Assembly: GCA_019421525.1 (NCBI GenBank)
Contig: JAHZFC010000022.1
Coordinates: 1 to 16,482 of the forward strand
Source: Clostridiales bacterium
Lineage (GTDB): Bacteria; Bacillota; Clostridia; Oscillospirales; Oscillospiraceae
Reading direction: 5' to 3'
DNA: 16,482 bases
The stretch's first letter is position 1, and each line of letters starts with the position of its first letter. A model generated the notes under the pieces. That model was not told where the DNA came from. It did not search any database and saw nothing but the letters and a program-made list of their open reading frames with translations. The translations under genes and the position numbers were made by a program. Shown here piece after piece: positions 6,325 to 14,902 of the stretch.

Positions 6325-6346
6325 TGTAAAGTTCTGGAACTTTACA
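6325..6346. promoter_or_regulatory. Perfect 22-bp palindrome at the ylxM transcription start: operator or 5' hairpin
   Basis: Arms TGTAAAGTTC (6325-6334) and GAACTTTACA (6337-6346) are exact reverse complements around a 2-base centre. The palindrome begins seven bases downstream of the -10 box, so it covers the expected start of the ylxM-ffh-rpsP transcript. It could be a repressor operator or, in RNA, a 10-bp hairpin at the extreme 5' end that stabilises the message. With only two central bases, full RNA pairing would open by a base pair or more, which slightly favours a DNA operator. I cannot name a regulator. Confidence 0.6.
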
Positions 6347-6353
6347 ATGACGT

Positions 6354-6382
6354 ACTATACCACAAGCATCAGGAAATGTCAA
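6354..6382 (-). promoter_or_regulatory. Strong sigma-A promoter of the ylxM-ffh-rpsP-khpA operon
   Basis: Minus-strand TTGACA (6382..6377), a 17-base spacer and TATAGT (6359..6354): a consensus -35 and near-consensus -10. The leader to the ylxM ATG is about 46 bases. Confidence 0.88.
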
Positions 6383-6455
6383 GGGAAAGATCGCATCGAA
6401 ATGGAAAAAGATCTCGGGCCTGGGCGGCAGAGGTGGGATCTCCAGCTATTTCATA

Positions 6456-6484
6456 TTGAATCAGTATGATAAAAACAGTATGAT
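6456..6484 (+). promoter_or_regulatory. Sigma-A promoter of the M26-type protease gene
   Basis: TTGAAT (6456-6461), a 17-base spacer and TATGAT (6479-6484). This places transcription start near 6491 and supports ATG 6531, not the upstream TTG at 6456, as the protein start. Together with the ylxM promoter it forms a divergent control region. Confidence 0.75.
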
Positions 6485-6530
6485 GGTCAGGTCGTGTGAC
6501 GATAGTTTTGCGAAAGGACAGGAATGGAGC

Positions 6531-9500
6531 ATGAGGAAAATAAGAGCCTTGCTGGCCGCATGGATCATGGTATGCGGACTGCTGGTGGCAGGCATTTTCA
6601 TCCCCAGCGCGGAGGCGGCTGAGGCCGGACTGCCCGCCCTGACCGCCCAGGTGACCGGAGTGCGGGCGGGGCAGGAGGTGGCCCTGATCCTCTCCCTGCC
6701 GGGCCAGGGGGAGCAGAAGACGGGGATCAACGCGGTCAAGGGGACGCTCGTGTACGACCCGGAGGTCTTTGAGCCCCCGGCGCAGGAGGACCTGACTGTG
6801 CTGGACGGCTGGGACAGCGTGACCTACAACCCAGGGAATGGACAGTTTGCCGTCATCAGCCGTACCGGCCGCCCCGAGGGCGGACAGATGCTGCGCCTCA
6901 CCCTCACAGCAAAGGAGGACCTGACCGGGCAGGCAACTTCTGTGAAGATCAGCGGCCTGGCCGCATCGGCAGGGGAGCGGGACCTCTCCTTTGACGATGT
7001 GTCGGTGACGCTCAGCGCCATCGGCCAGCAGTCTCCGGCAGGACAGGGGGGAGATGCCGCGGATGGACAGGCCCAGAACGGGAGCTCTGCCGGTGCGGCA
7101 GACGGCGCGGAGGAGCCGGAGACGTCCCCGGCGCCGTCCCAGGGAGCGGACCAGGAGCAGCCGGGGCAGGCGGACCGTGAGGAGAACCCGGCCGGACAGG
7201 ACCAGCCGGAGGAGGAGCAGCCCGGAAAAGGGACACGGATCCCGGGACTGGCGGTCTTTGGCCTGTGCGCCGGATTGGCCCTGCTGGCGCTGATCGTGCT
7301 GGCGGTGTTCTGGCGAAACAGGGACCGCACCGGAGGGATGAAGCTGCTGGCCGGGGCGTTGCTGCTGACTGCCGCCGCAGCCCTGGCCGCCGGGAGCGCC
7401 TATGCCCTGGGCGGCAGGGGAGACCTGAACGGCGACGGCGCTGTGGACTATACAGACGTACATATGCTCAAGGGGCATCTGATCGATCTGGAGCGCCTGG
7501 CAACAGACCGCCAGAGCCGGGCGGACATGGACCTGGACGGACAGCTGACAGTCACCGACCTGTCCCTTCTGATCTGGAAGATCGAGAAAAAACTGGACTA
7601 TCAGGTGGAGCTCACCTCCGCTATGGACCGTTTTTACTATGAGAAGGGAGAAGAGGTGGAGCTGAGATTTTCTGCCCATGTCTCCCACGGCGGGCAGATC
7701 TCCTATGTGACGGTGGACGGACGGACCTATGAGGTGGAGCGGGAGGAGGACGGCGCGCTGTACACGGTGCGCCTCGACGCCGGGGACGCCCCTGGGGTGC
7801 GCACCCTCCGCCTGACTGGGGCGACCCTCGCCAACGGGCAGGAGGTGGCCACTGAGCTTACAGAGCAGATCGAGGTGCTGAAGGACGCCCCCTCCATCAC
7901 CGACTTTCTGGCAGAGGAGGATGACGGCCGGATGAAGGTGTCCTTCTCCCTCTGGGACGAGGACTCCGCCCTGACCGGCGCGGAGATGGAAGTGCTGGAG
8001 CATGTGGATGGGGAGCTGGCGGCAGTGGACCGGAAGGATGTGACTGTGGGGGACAATGTCTTTTCCCTGGATCTGGAGGAGGAGACCACTTACACCCTGT
8101 CCATCTCAGCCCGCTACGACCGGGCCTCCGGCGCCCTGGCGGCGGCTGGGGACCACACAGGGAGCTTGGCTCTGGTCAAGGAGATCCGGCTCAGTATCGA
8201 CTACCAGTTCACCTTCGGCGGCCTGAGGACGCAGACGGAGGACGGCACCCAGACGGATCGGTTCCACAGGGGCCAGCCCGTGGTCCTGTGGTTTGCCAGC
8301 GAAAACAACACCCGGTTTGAGCCGGAGCGGGCGGTGGTCAGCGGCAAGACCTATGACGTGCAGCCCTCTGGGGACGGATATATCGTCAAGCTGCCCGGCT
8401 TTGACCATCCCGGGCAGGCGGAGATCTGCGTGGAGCAGATCGTGCTGGAAAATGGGCGGGCCTTCGGTCTGACGCGGGACAACGCCCTCACGGTACAGAT
8501 CTTGAAAGAGCTTCCGGAGGTCACGGACTTCTCTGTCCGTGAGGAAGCGAAAAACAGCCAGATTCAGATCTCTTTCCGCCTGACGGACCCGGACGGCGCT
8601 GTGTCCAACGGGGCTATCTCGATCCGGAACGCTGCCGGTCAGACGGTCGGACAGCGGGCCTTTGGGATGGACGAGCTGGCAGACGGCGTGTTCCGCGCCG
8701 CCGTGCCCCTGACGGACACCGGTGTGACGTCCGCCTACACGGTGCAGATCGCAGCGGACCGGGACCTGTCGGCAGACGGCTCGGAGCAGGAGCGGCAGGT
8801 GGTGCTGGCGGAGGAGACCGTCCAGGCCGCGCCCCGGGCAGTGATCAAGGCAGGGGATGCCCAGGATACTTATGTGGAGCAGGGCGGCCCGGTGGAGCTG
8901 ACCTATGGCATCGCCCACAATGTGGACGCAGAGCTCACCCATCTGGTGGTGGACCACCGGGAGCTGGCGGCTGAACGGGGTCAGGACGGGACCTGGCAGG
9001 TCACAGCCATAGCGCCGGAGACGGCGGGCAGGCATGACTTCACACTGTCACAGCTGGTATTTGACAATGGGACCACGATCGATGTGAGCCGCACTGTGGA
9101 GGTGGAGGTGATGAAGTCCGCCCCTGCGGCTGTGGACTATGAGATCCGGGACGATCTGGCAAAGGAGCAGGTGACCTTCCTCTTCCAGCTGGCGGATCCG
9201 GACCGGGCATTCCTCTCCGGGAAGGTGCGGCTTATCACCGGGGACGGCGGCGTCGTGGCGGAGGAGGCCATCGGCCAGCCGGGGGAGCAGGCGTTCACCC
9301 TGGACGTGGAGGAACAGAAGGAGTATACGTTCCAGGTGCTGGCCACCTGGAGCAAGACGGAGGACGGCACCCGGAAGGTCACGGATGACGTCATCCTGGA
9401 GATGCCCGTCTGCCTGGTGCGGGACTACGGCCTGGCGCTGTCCGAGCTTGGCACCTTCTTGGAGGATGGGACGCCGGCTGCCTACTTCGAGCCGGGCAGC

Positions 9501-12500
9501 CCGGTGACGCTCCGCTTCCGGGCAGAGACCGCCACCACTCTGGCGGCGGACCGGGCCCAGGTGAACGGCCGGTGGTATGATTTGACCGCCCTGGGCGGAG
9601 GACGGTACGAATTGTCTTTGACTGCTCCCGGCATAGCTGGGGCGGAGACCCTGACCATCGAGAGGCTGACCCTGGAAAACGGAAAGGAGCTCTCCGCCGG
9701 AAGGGACAACGCCATTCAGATCGAGGTGCTGAAGGCCGTGCCGGAGGTGGAGGGCTTCGCCTGGGAGCAGACGGACGGGGACGAGCTGAAGGTCAGATTC
9801 ACCCTGAGCGACCCGGACGGCGCCCTGCTGGGCGGACAGCTGACCATCGCCCAGGGGGATACGGTGCTGCTGGCACAGCCCCTGGTCCCCGGAGAAAACG
9901 AGGGGGCAGCGGCGCTGACCTGGCGGGAGGACTACACCGTGAAGGTGACGGCGGACTACGACCGGGACAGCGATGCCCTGGACGGAAATTCAAACCGCTA
10001 TGAGGCACAGACGCTCTTTGTCACAGAACTCACTGCCGCAAGGGACGGCATCCAGTTCAAGAAAGTGACCGCCCACCGGCTGTACCAAAGTGGGAGCAGC
10101 GGCGTCCGGGAGGTGGATATCCTGGATGTCACCCCTGGCCTGCCGGGGGATGTGGAGAGCTACTACGCCGTCGTCGAGATGGCGGGCCTGCCCGACTTCT
10201 ACGCAGGCGTCCGGGAGTTCCGCAGGGACGGGGACGGACGGGTGTATGCGGTGCTGGATGTGGAGGACGCGGTGCTCTACAGCGGAGACGGGACACGTCG
10301 GGGGGAGTACTCCTTCGCCGTTCCCTATCGGGATGAGAGCGGGGACCATCCCCTCGTCACCAGCGCGGAAGAGCTGTTCCGGCAGATGGCTGCCGACCCC
10401 AAGGGCAGCTACCGCCTGAGCGAGGATCTGGACGCCTCCGGGCTGTCCGACGCCGCGGCGGCAGTGGCCGGTACCTTCACCGGGGAGCTGGACGGCAACG
10501 GATATAAGATACTGAACTTGCCCACCTCGCTGTTCCATACCCTGAGCGGGGCATACATCCACGACCTGGTGATCGAAAACGCCCAGATCACCACCTCCCG
10601 CACCGGCATATTGGCCAACACGATCCAGAACGGCGCTGTGGTGGAGCGGGTGTTCCTCGTGGATTCCTCCATCTCCAACGGAGTGGACGGGCTGGGGGCC
10701 TTTGCGGGCAGCCTGAACAATGCTGCCATCCGGGAGAGCGCCTCCATCGGCGTGTCGGTGAAGGGGCTGGTGGCCGTGGGCGGTATCGTGGGGCAGACCC
10801 GCGCCGGGGCGGTGATAGAGAACTGCTACGTCACCGGCAGGGTCCAGGGCACCTACGACCATCCCTCCCTGGGGGCCCGGGTGGGGGGCATCGCCGGGTG
10901 GCACGGCGGCGGGACGATCCGTGCCTGCTACACCCAGGTGCAGGTGGTGGCCCCGGCCCGGAAGGGCAACGGCGGCCTCATCGGCGGGCCCAATACCGGA
11001 AGCCCGGTGATCGAGAACAGCCTGAGCATGAGCTCCGGGGCGGGCTACCGCATCGCGGGCTTCGACGTGCTGGACAGTGTGACAAACGTCTTTGAGTATT
11101 CCGGCTCCGGCAGCGTGTCCAACATTACCCAGACCAACCGGGAGCAGGTGAAGGAGACCGACGCCATCTTTGACCGGGCGTTCTATGTGGACGCCCTGGG
11201 CTGGGACGAGGCGGTGTGGGACCTGGACCTGCTGGCCTACGGCAAGCGCCCCAGCCTGACCGCCGCTCCGGAGACGGATAACAACTATTCCATCCCGGAC
11301 TACGTCCAGGTGCAGAGCCAGCCGGGCTACCGCCCCGACCGGGAGCGGGTTTACGCCAACCTGGCCGCCCTCATGCCCTTCTCCGATGTGCGCACCTGGG
11401 TGGACTACGGCAACGCGCTGGGGGAGGGCAGTCCTCTGGTCACCCGGACGGTGGACTTTGTCCTGCCCCTGGACGGGGCGAATGCCCTGGTGACGGGACT
11501 GTACCGGGACAAGCCAGATGCCATCGAGAAGATCCGCATTGTCTTTGAGGATGCGGGCATGGTCGAATATCCCGTCTCCTGGCAAAAGACCATGGGGGAC
11601 GTGGTGGCGGTCTACCGGGTGGAGGAGCTGGACCTGCCCTACCAGTTCCACCGCTATGTGGGCGCTGTGGACGAAAGCCTGCTGGCGGAGGCGGTCGCTC
11701 TGGTCACGGGGCTGGACTACGCCTCCCACATCGCCGTCCTCACCGACGAGACGGAGAGCCGCCTCTATGTGGACTACTACAACGAGACGGTGCGCCCGAA
11801 GCTGGAGACCGTAGCGGAGCGGGCCCTGCTGTCCCTGGAGGGCTACCCCACCTACTGCGAAAACGAAGCGGTGCGCGCCCTGGTCCGGCAGCGGATGCTG
11901 GAGGAGGAGGGCTGGAAGCAGCTGCTCTACGCCTATAACTACTATGACAAGTGGTACCGCATCGACTACCGCGGCGTGAGCCTCAGCGACCTGATGTTCT
12001 TCAGCGGGGAGCTGCTCTCGGAGGGGATGACCGCCCGGGCCCTGACGGACAAGCTGCTGTCGGCCCCTGCCGCCCAGAGGGAGACCCACCGGACGGCGGA
12101 GTTTTATAACAGTGTGCTGAAGGACTACACCGGGGCGGGACTGACCGAGTTTTTGGGCGGCCTGGCCCGGAGCGTGGCGGGGTACAGCGACCCCAGCGAC
12201 TGGTTCGCGGCGAACTTCGACGGCATCCTGAAGGAGCAGGCGCCCCTGTACAACGCGGACAAGCTCAAGTACCGGATCTGGGACATCCTCTCCGGCCTGG
12301 ACGACGGGCGCAAGAGCATCGTCCTGGCCATCCTCACCGCCCCCCAGGAGGACATGTACCTGATCTCCATGCCCTCCCAGGTCATGATCGGCAGCCTGAA
12401 CCGCTATGAGGCTTACATCAAAAAGGACGGGGGCGAGCGGCAGCGGATGGAGGCGGTCATCGACGCCTACGCGGAAAAGATGGGGATCTTTTACGGGGTG

Positions 12501-14393
12501 TCCTCCACCTGGACGGACAACTCCGCGGAGATCCTGAACAGCTTCGTGAACATCCAGTATGACACCCGGCTGAACTTCCCGGCCAGCGCGGCCGCCGACG
12601 CAGGAGACCAGGACAAGGACAAGACCCGGGACCCGGTGATGAAGTGGGTCTTTGAGGCCAACAACACCATCAGCATCAAAAACGGCAGCGCGGCGGTGGC
12701 CAACGGCACCAATGTCTACTGGGTGCTGACCCCGGCCCTGGGCACCAGCGACTATGTTTTCTTCACCTTCAGCCATGAGACGGCCCATAACCAGGATGGG
12801 CGGTACTTTTACGGCGGGGCGGGACGGCGCAGCGGGACCGGCGCGGAGGCCCACGCCGACGGCAATATCGCCCAGGAGTACCGGGACGGCGTCATGGTGT
12901 TCAATATCTCAAGGAGCCTCGACATTGGGACCGAGATGCCCAACAACTTCAGCTATGAGCGTATCAACTCCCCGGAAAAGCTGTGGAGCTACTACCGGGA
13001 GATGTTCGAGACGGGCTATGTGCTGGACTACCTGGCGGCTCAGGCGTTCCTGCGCCTGGAGCCGGAGGAGCAGGCGGCAGTGGCGGTCCAGGCTGTCCAC
13101 ACCCCAGGTGGGACCGACTCCTTCAGCACCACCTACCGGGCCCTGACCGCGGAGGAGCTGCGGCAGATGGACCTGCGGGACCTGGACGACCTGTGGGAGG
13201 AGCGTATCTCCATCCGGGGCTCTCTGGAGACGGTGGGCACCGCCACGGAGGGCAGCTATGGCTTTGAGTCCTTCTATTTCATGAACTGGTACCAGTCCCA
13301 CAACGACAGCGGGTCCCCGGATACCCACTCCTTCAAGCGCTTAGGGCTGGAGATGCTGGGGGTGGGGGGCTTTGAGGCTTACCAGATCTACATGTCCGCC
13401 CGGAGCGAAAACGACCTGGACGCCCTGCGGCAGATCACCGGGCGGGAGGACATCACCTGGGAGGACTACAAGCTGGGCCGTTACCAGCAGGTGGCAAACG
13501 ATCTGGACCGCATCCCCTGGTTCGACGCGGAAAGCGTCATCCAGCAGTTCCAGGCGGCCTTTGAGCGGGACGCCCGAAACGGCACCCGCAGCGAGGGCAT
13601 CGCGGTGAAGCGGATGCTCTACGGCATCGTCAAGCGGGCCACCGGGGACTTCAGCGACAGCGGCATCTACCAGAGCCCCGCGGTGATCACCGTCACCACG
13701 GCGGAGGACCTGGTCCGCCTGACGGCGGAAAACCCCTATGGCTATTACCGGCTGGAGGAGGACCTGGACTTTACCGGCATCGCTGTCTCCGGAGGCAGCT
13801 ACATCCCCGGCCGCTTCATCGGGGTGCTGGACGGGAACGGCCATAAGCTCACCGGGATGGAGCACCCTCTGTTCGGCGATCTGCAATACGCCAAGGTGAC
13901 GGACCTGACCATCGAAGCACCTGTATTTGCCTCCAGCGCCCAGGCCATGCTGGCGGTGAAAGCCAGACAGACGGTGGTGGGAGATGTGACCGTCCGGGGC
14001 CTGACGGCGGAGGACGCCGTCCGGCAGCTCCCCCTGGTAAAGACCAAGAGCAGCACGTACTATGAGTACGGGACAGCAGTGGTGACGGCGGAAGAAATGG
14101 GACCTGCCGCCCCGGAGGTGCCGGACGGGGGCGCAGAAGTCCCGGAGGGTGAGGTGCATCCTGAGGGAGGGCAGGGCGGAGGGGGCGGAACGCCCACGCC
14201 TGACCAGGAGACGGACGCGCCCGCCGAGACGGAACAGCCCCAGCTGCCGGAGCATAGCCCGGAGACGGGGGATGAAGCGTATGCGCCGGAGCAGCCAGAG
14301 GCAGAAAAGGGAAACCACTTAACAGTAGTGCTGGCCAAAGCCGTGAGAAGCCAGGCGCTGTTTCGCGCTTGGCGCATCCTGAGGAACCGATAA
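6531..14393 (+). CDS. Giant membrane-anchored M26-type zinc metalloprotease with cohesin and dockerin domains
   Basis: 2620 residues; start ATG 6531 with AGGA seven bases upstream. Order: signal peptide MRKIRALLAAWIMVCGLLVA... (1-30); cohesin-like beta domain (about 33-165, with GTLVYDPEVFE); Gln/Glu/Pro-rich linker (about 165-235); membrane helix 239-261; basic turn WRNRDRTGG; second hydrophobic stretch 270-292; type I dockerin with calcium loops at D298-D309 and D332-D343; four Ig-like tandem units (359-1167); M26-N-type beta-helical region with LDGNG (about 1272-1580); peptidase domain with HETAH (H2082, E2083, H2086) and third ligand E2106, in the M26 spacing, followed by GRRSG-like context; a second M26-N-type segment (2384-2470); and a Pro/Glu/Gly tail with SPETG (2576-2580). 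M26 enzymes of streptococci cleave IgA1 or other host glycoproteins and are also anchored near the N-terminus. The substrate here is unknown. It is a single-gene unit with its own promoter and terminator. Confidence 0.85.
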   Translation: MRKIRALLAAWIMVCGLLVAGIFIPSAEAAEAGLPALTAQVTGVRAGQEVALILSLPGQGEQKTGINAVKGTLVYDPEVFEPPAQEDLTVLDGWDSVTYNPGNGQFAVISRTGRPEGGQMLRLTLTAKEDLTGQATSVKISGLAASAGERDLSFDDVSVTLSAIGQQSPAGQGGDAADGQAQNGSSAGAADGAEEPETSPAPSQGADQEQPGQADREENPAGQDQPEEEQPGKGTRIPGLAVFGLCAGLALLALIVLAVFWRNRDRTGGMKLLAGALLLTAAAALAAGSAYALGGRGDLNGDGAVDYTDVHMLKGHLIDLERLATDRQSRADMDLDGQLTVTDLSLLIWKIEKKLDYQVELTSAMDRFYYEKGEEVELRFSAHVSHGGQISYVTVDGRTYEVEREEDGALYTVRLDAGDAPGVRTLRLTGATLANGQEVATELTEQIEVLKDAPSITDFLAEEDDGRMKVSFSLWDEDSALTGAEMEVLEHVDGELAAVDRKDVTVGDNVFSLDLEEETTYTLSISARYDRASGALAAAGDHTGSLALVKEIRLSIDYQFTFGGLRTQTEDGTQTDRFHRGQPVVLWFASENNTRFEPERAVVSGKTYDVQPSGDGYIVKLPGFDHPGQAEICVEQIVLENGRAFGLTRDNALTVQILKELPEVTDFSVREEAKNSQIQISFRLTDPDGAVSNGAISIRNAAGQTVGQRAFGMDELADGVFRAAVPLTDTGVTSAYTVQIAADRDLSADGSEQERQVVLAEETVQAAPRAVIKAGDAQDTYVEQGGPVELTYGIAHNVDAELTHLVVDHRELAAERGQDGTWQVTAIAPETAGRHDFTLSQLVFDNGTTIDVSRTVEVEVMKSAPAAVDYEIRDDLAKEQVTFLFQLADPDRAFLSGKVRLITGDGGVVAEEAIGQPGEQAFTLDVEEQKEYTFQVLATWSKTEDGTRKVTDDVILEMPVCLVRDYGLALSELGTFLEDGTPAAYFEPGSPVTLRFRAETATTLAADRAQVNGRWYDLTALGGGRYELSLTAPGIAGAETLTIERLTLENGKELSAGRDNAIQIEVLKAVPEVEGFAWEQTDGDELKVRFTLSDPDGALLGGQLTIAQGDTVLLAQPLVPGENEGAAALTWREDYTVKVTADYDRDSDALDGNSNRYEAQTLFVTELTAARDGIQFKKVTAHRLYQSGSSGVREVDILDVTPGLPGDVESYYAVVEMAGLPDFYAGVREFRRDGDGRVYAVLDVEDAVLYSGDGTRRGEYSFAVPYRDESGDHPLVTSAEELFRQMAADPKGSYRLSEDLDASGLSDAAAAVAGTFTGELDGNGYKILNLPTSLFHTLSGAYIHDLVIENAQITTSRTGILANTIQNGAVVERVFLVDSSISNGVDGLGAFAGSLNNAAIRESASIGVSVKGLVAVGGIVGQTRAGAVIENCYVTGRVQGTYDHPSLGARVGGIAGWHGGGTIRACYTQVQVVAPARKGNGGLIGGPNTGSPVIENSLSMSSGAGYRIAGFDVLDSVTNVFEYSGSGSVSNITQTNREQVKETDAIFDRAFYVDALGWDEAVWDLDLLAYGKRPSLTAAPETDNNYSIPDYVQVQSQPGYRPDRERVYANLAALMPFSDVRTWVDYGNALGEGSPLVTRTVDFVLPLDGANALVTGLYRDKPDAIEKIRIVFEDAGMVEYPVSWQKTMGDVVAVYRVEELDLPYQFHRYVGAVDESLLAEAVALVTGLDYASHIAVLTDETESRLYVDYYNETVRPKLETVAERALLSLEGYPTYCENEAVRALVRQRMLEEEGWKQLLYAYNYYDKWYRIDYRGVSLSDLMFFSGELLSEGMTARALTDKLLSAPAAQRETHRTAEFYNSVLKDYTGAGLTEFLGGLARSVAGYSDPSDWFAANFDGILKEQAPLYNADKLKYRIWDILSGLDDGRKSIVLAILTAPQEDMYLISMPSQVMIGSLNRYEAYIKKDGGERQRMEAVIDAYAEKMGIFYGVSSTWTDNSAEILNSFVNIQYDTRLNFPASAAADAGDQDKDKTRDPVMKWVFEANNTISIKNGSAAVANGTNVYWVLTPALGTSDYVFFTFSHETAHNQDGRYFYGGAGRRSGTGAEAHADGNIAQEYRDGVMVFNISRSLDIGTEMPNNFSYERINSPEKLWSYYREMFETGYVLDYLAAQAFLRLEPEEQAAVAVQAVHTPGGTDSFSTTYRALTAEELRQMDLRDLDDLWEERISIRGSLETVGTATEGSYGFESFYFMNWYQSHNDSGSPDTHSFKRLGLEMLGVGGFEAYQIYMSARSENDLDALRQITGREDITWEDYKLGRYQQVANDLDRIPWFDAESVIQQFQAAFERDARNGTRSEGIAVKRMLYGIVKRATGDFSDSGIYQSPAVITVTTAEDLVRLTAENPYGYYRLEEDLDFTGIAVSGGSYIPGRFIGVLDGNGHKLTGMEHPLFGDLQYAKVTDLTIEAPVFASSAQAMLAVKARQTVVGDVTVRGLTAEDAVRQLPLVKTKSSTYYEYGTAVVTAEEMGPAAPEVPDGGAEVPEGEVHPEGGQGGGGGTPTPDQETDAPAETEQPQLPEHSPETGDEAYAPEQPEAEKGNHLTVVLAKAVRSQALFRAWRILRNR
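7605..10034 (+). repeat. Four tandem ~205-residue Ig-like units within the protease
   Basis: Each unit has two beta-rich halves joined by a short conserved hinge: EVLKDAP (448-454), QILKELP (656-662), EVMKSAP (859-865), EVLKAVP (1065-1071). The hinge lysines are 208, 203 and 206 residues apart. The first half carries patterns such as F--G--V-L-F and VNGRWYDL/VSGKTYDV; the second carries DPDGAL-G and LEEE-TYT--I-A-YDR. The copies are clearly diverged at protein level and no long identical DNA is seen, so the expansion is old. Likely a rigid stalk projecting the catalytic part from the membrane. Confidence 0.75.
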
Positions 14394-14394
14394 C

Positions 14395-14443
14395 GACCAG
14401 GAGGGGGACCGCCCATCGGGCGGTCCCCCTCCTGGTCTTATTC
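14395..14443. terminator. Bidirectional terminator between the protease gene and the XRE gene
   Basis: A perfect 20-bp stem (14395-14414 and 14418-14437) with a 3-base loop starts one base after the protease stop codon. TTATTC follows on the plus strand. It ends at the stop codon of the convergent XRE gene (14438). The T-run is poor in both directions, so the very stable stem may act mainly as a 3' end stabiliser and transcription roadblock. Confidence 0.75.
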
Positions 14444-14875
14444 ATAAGCGCCGTCCGGTACCAGCTGCTGGGCGCTGGTCACCGTCTGGACCGGGTCCTG
14501 GTAGGAGCGGAAGGCCCCGTAGTTGAACAGGATGAGCAGGATATTGAATACCGCGAAGGCGGCCAGGATGCCCAGCACCAGCCGCAGGATGAACCGTCCC
14601 CGGCGGTTGCGGACGGCCAGCTGTTCGTTGATGCGGGACAGCTGCTCTGCCAGATGGTCCCGGTCGGCCTCATCCGCCGGGATCTCCGCCCCCAGCAGGC
14701 GGCTGACCGTGGTGTCCAGCACCTCGGCCAGACGGAGCAGCATCTCCGCGTCGGGCACAGACAGGCCCTTTTCCCATTTTGAGATGGTCTGGCGGACCAC
14801 ATGGAGCCGGGCGGCCAGCTCCTCCTGGGACAGGCCCCGGTCCTTCCGCAGGGCTTTCAAATTTTCGTGAAACAT
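14438..14875 (-). CDS. XRE-family helix-turn-helix regulator with C-terminal membrane helix
   Basis: 145 residues. An HTH_3 domain occupies 5-60 (LKALRKDRGLSQEELAARL, then VVRQTISKWEKG, the recognition helix region). A charged helix follows (65-92), then one hydrophobic segment (about 95-117, RFILRLVLGILAAFAVFNIL) and a short C-terminal tail. This layout is common in clostridial small regulators whose tail anchors them to the membrane. The start is ATG at 14875 with AGGAGGT eight bases upstream; a longer frame reaching 14932 lacks a ribosome binding site. It converges on the protease gene. Whether it controls that gene is not shown by the sequence; an inverted repeat over its own promoter suggests autoregulation. 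Confidence 0.88.
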   Translation of the reverse strand: MFHENLKALRKDRGLSQEELAARLHVVRQTISKWEKGLSVPDAEMLLRLAEVLDTTVSRLLGAEIPADEADRDHLAEQLSRINEQLAVRNRRGRFILRLVLGILAAFAVFNILLILFNYGAFRSYQDPVQTVTSAQQLVPDGAYE

Positions 14876-14902
14876 GGTGTATGACCTCCTTTTGATGGGC
14901 AC

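Noticed and set aside
4349..6469. 706-residue plus-strand open frame over rpsP, ffh and ylxM
   Set aside because: Antisense to three recognised genes, low-complexity His/Gly/Leu/Asp composition, no motif.
6456..6530. N-terminal extension of the protease by 25 residues from TTG 6456
   Set aside because: That TTG is the -35 box of the gene's own promoter; ATG 6531 gives a proper signal peptide.
9990..12854. 954-residue open frame antisense to the protease gene
   Set aside because: It is the mirror of a well-supported coding frame in GC-rich DNA, has Gly/Val/His/Gln-rich composition typical of such shadows, and shows no family motif or ribosome binding site.
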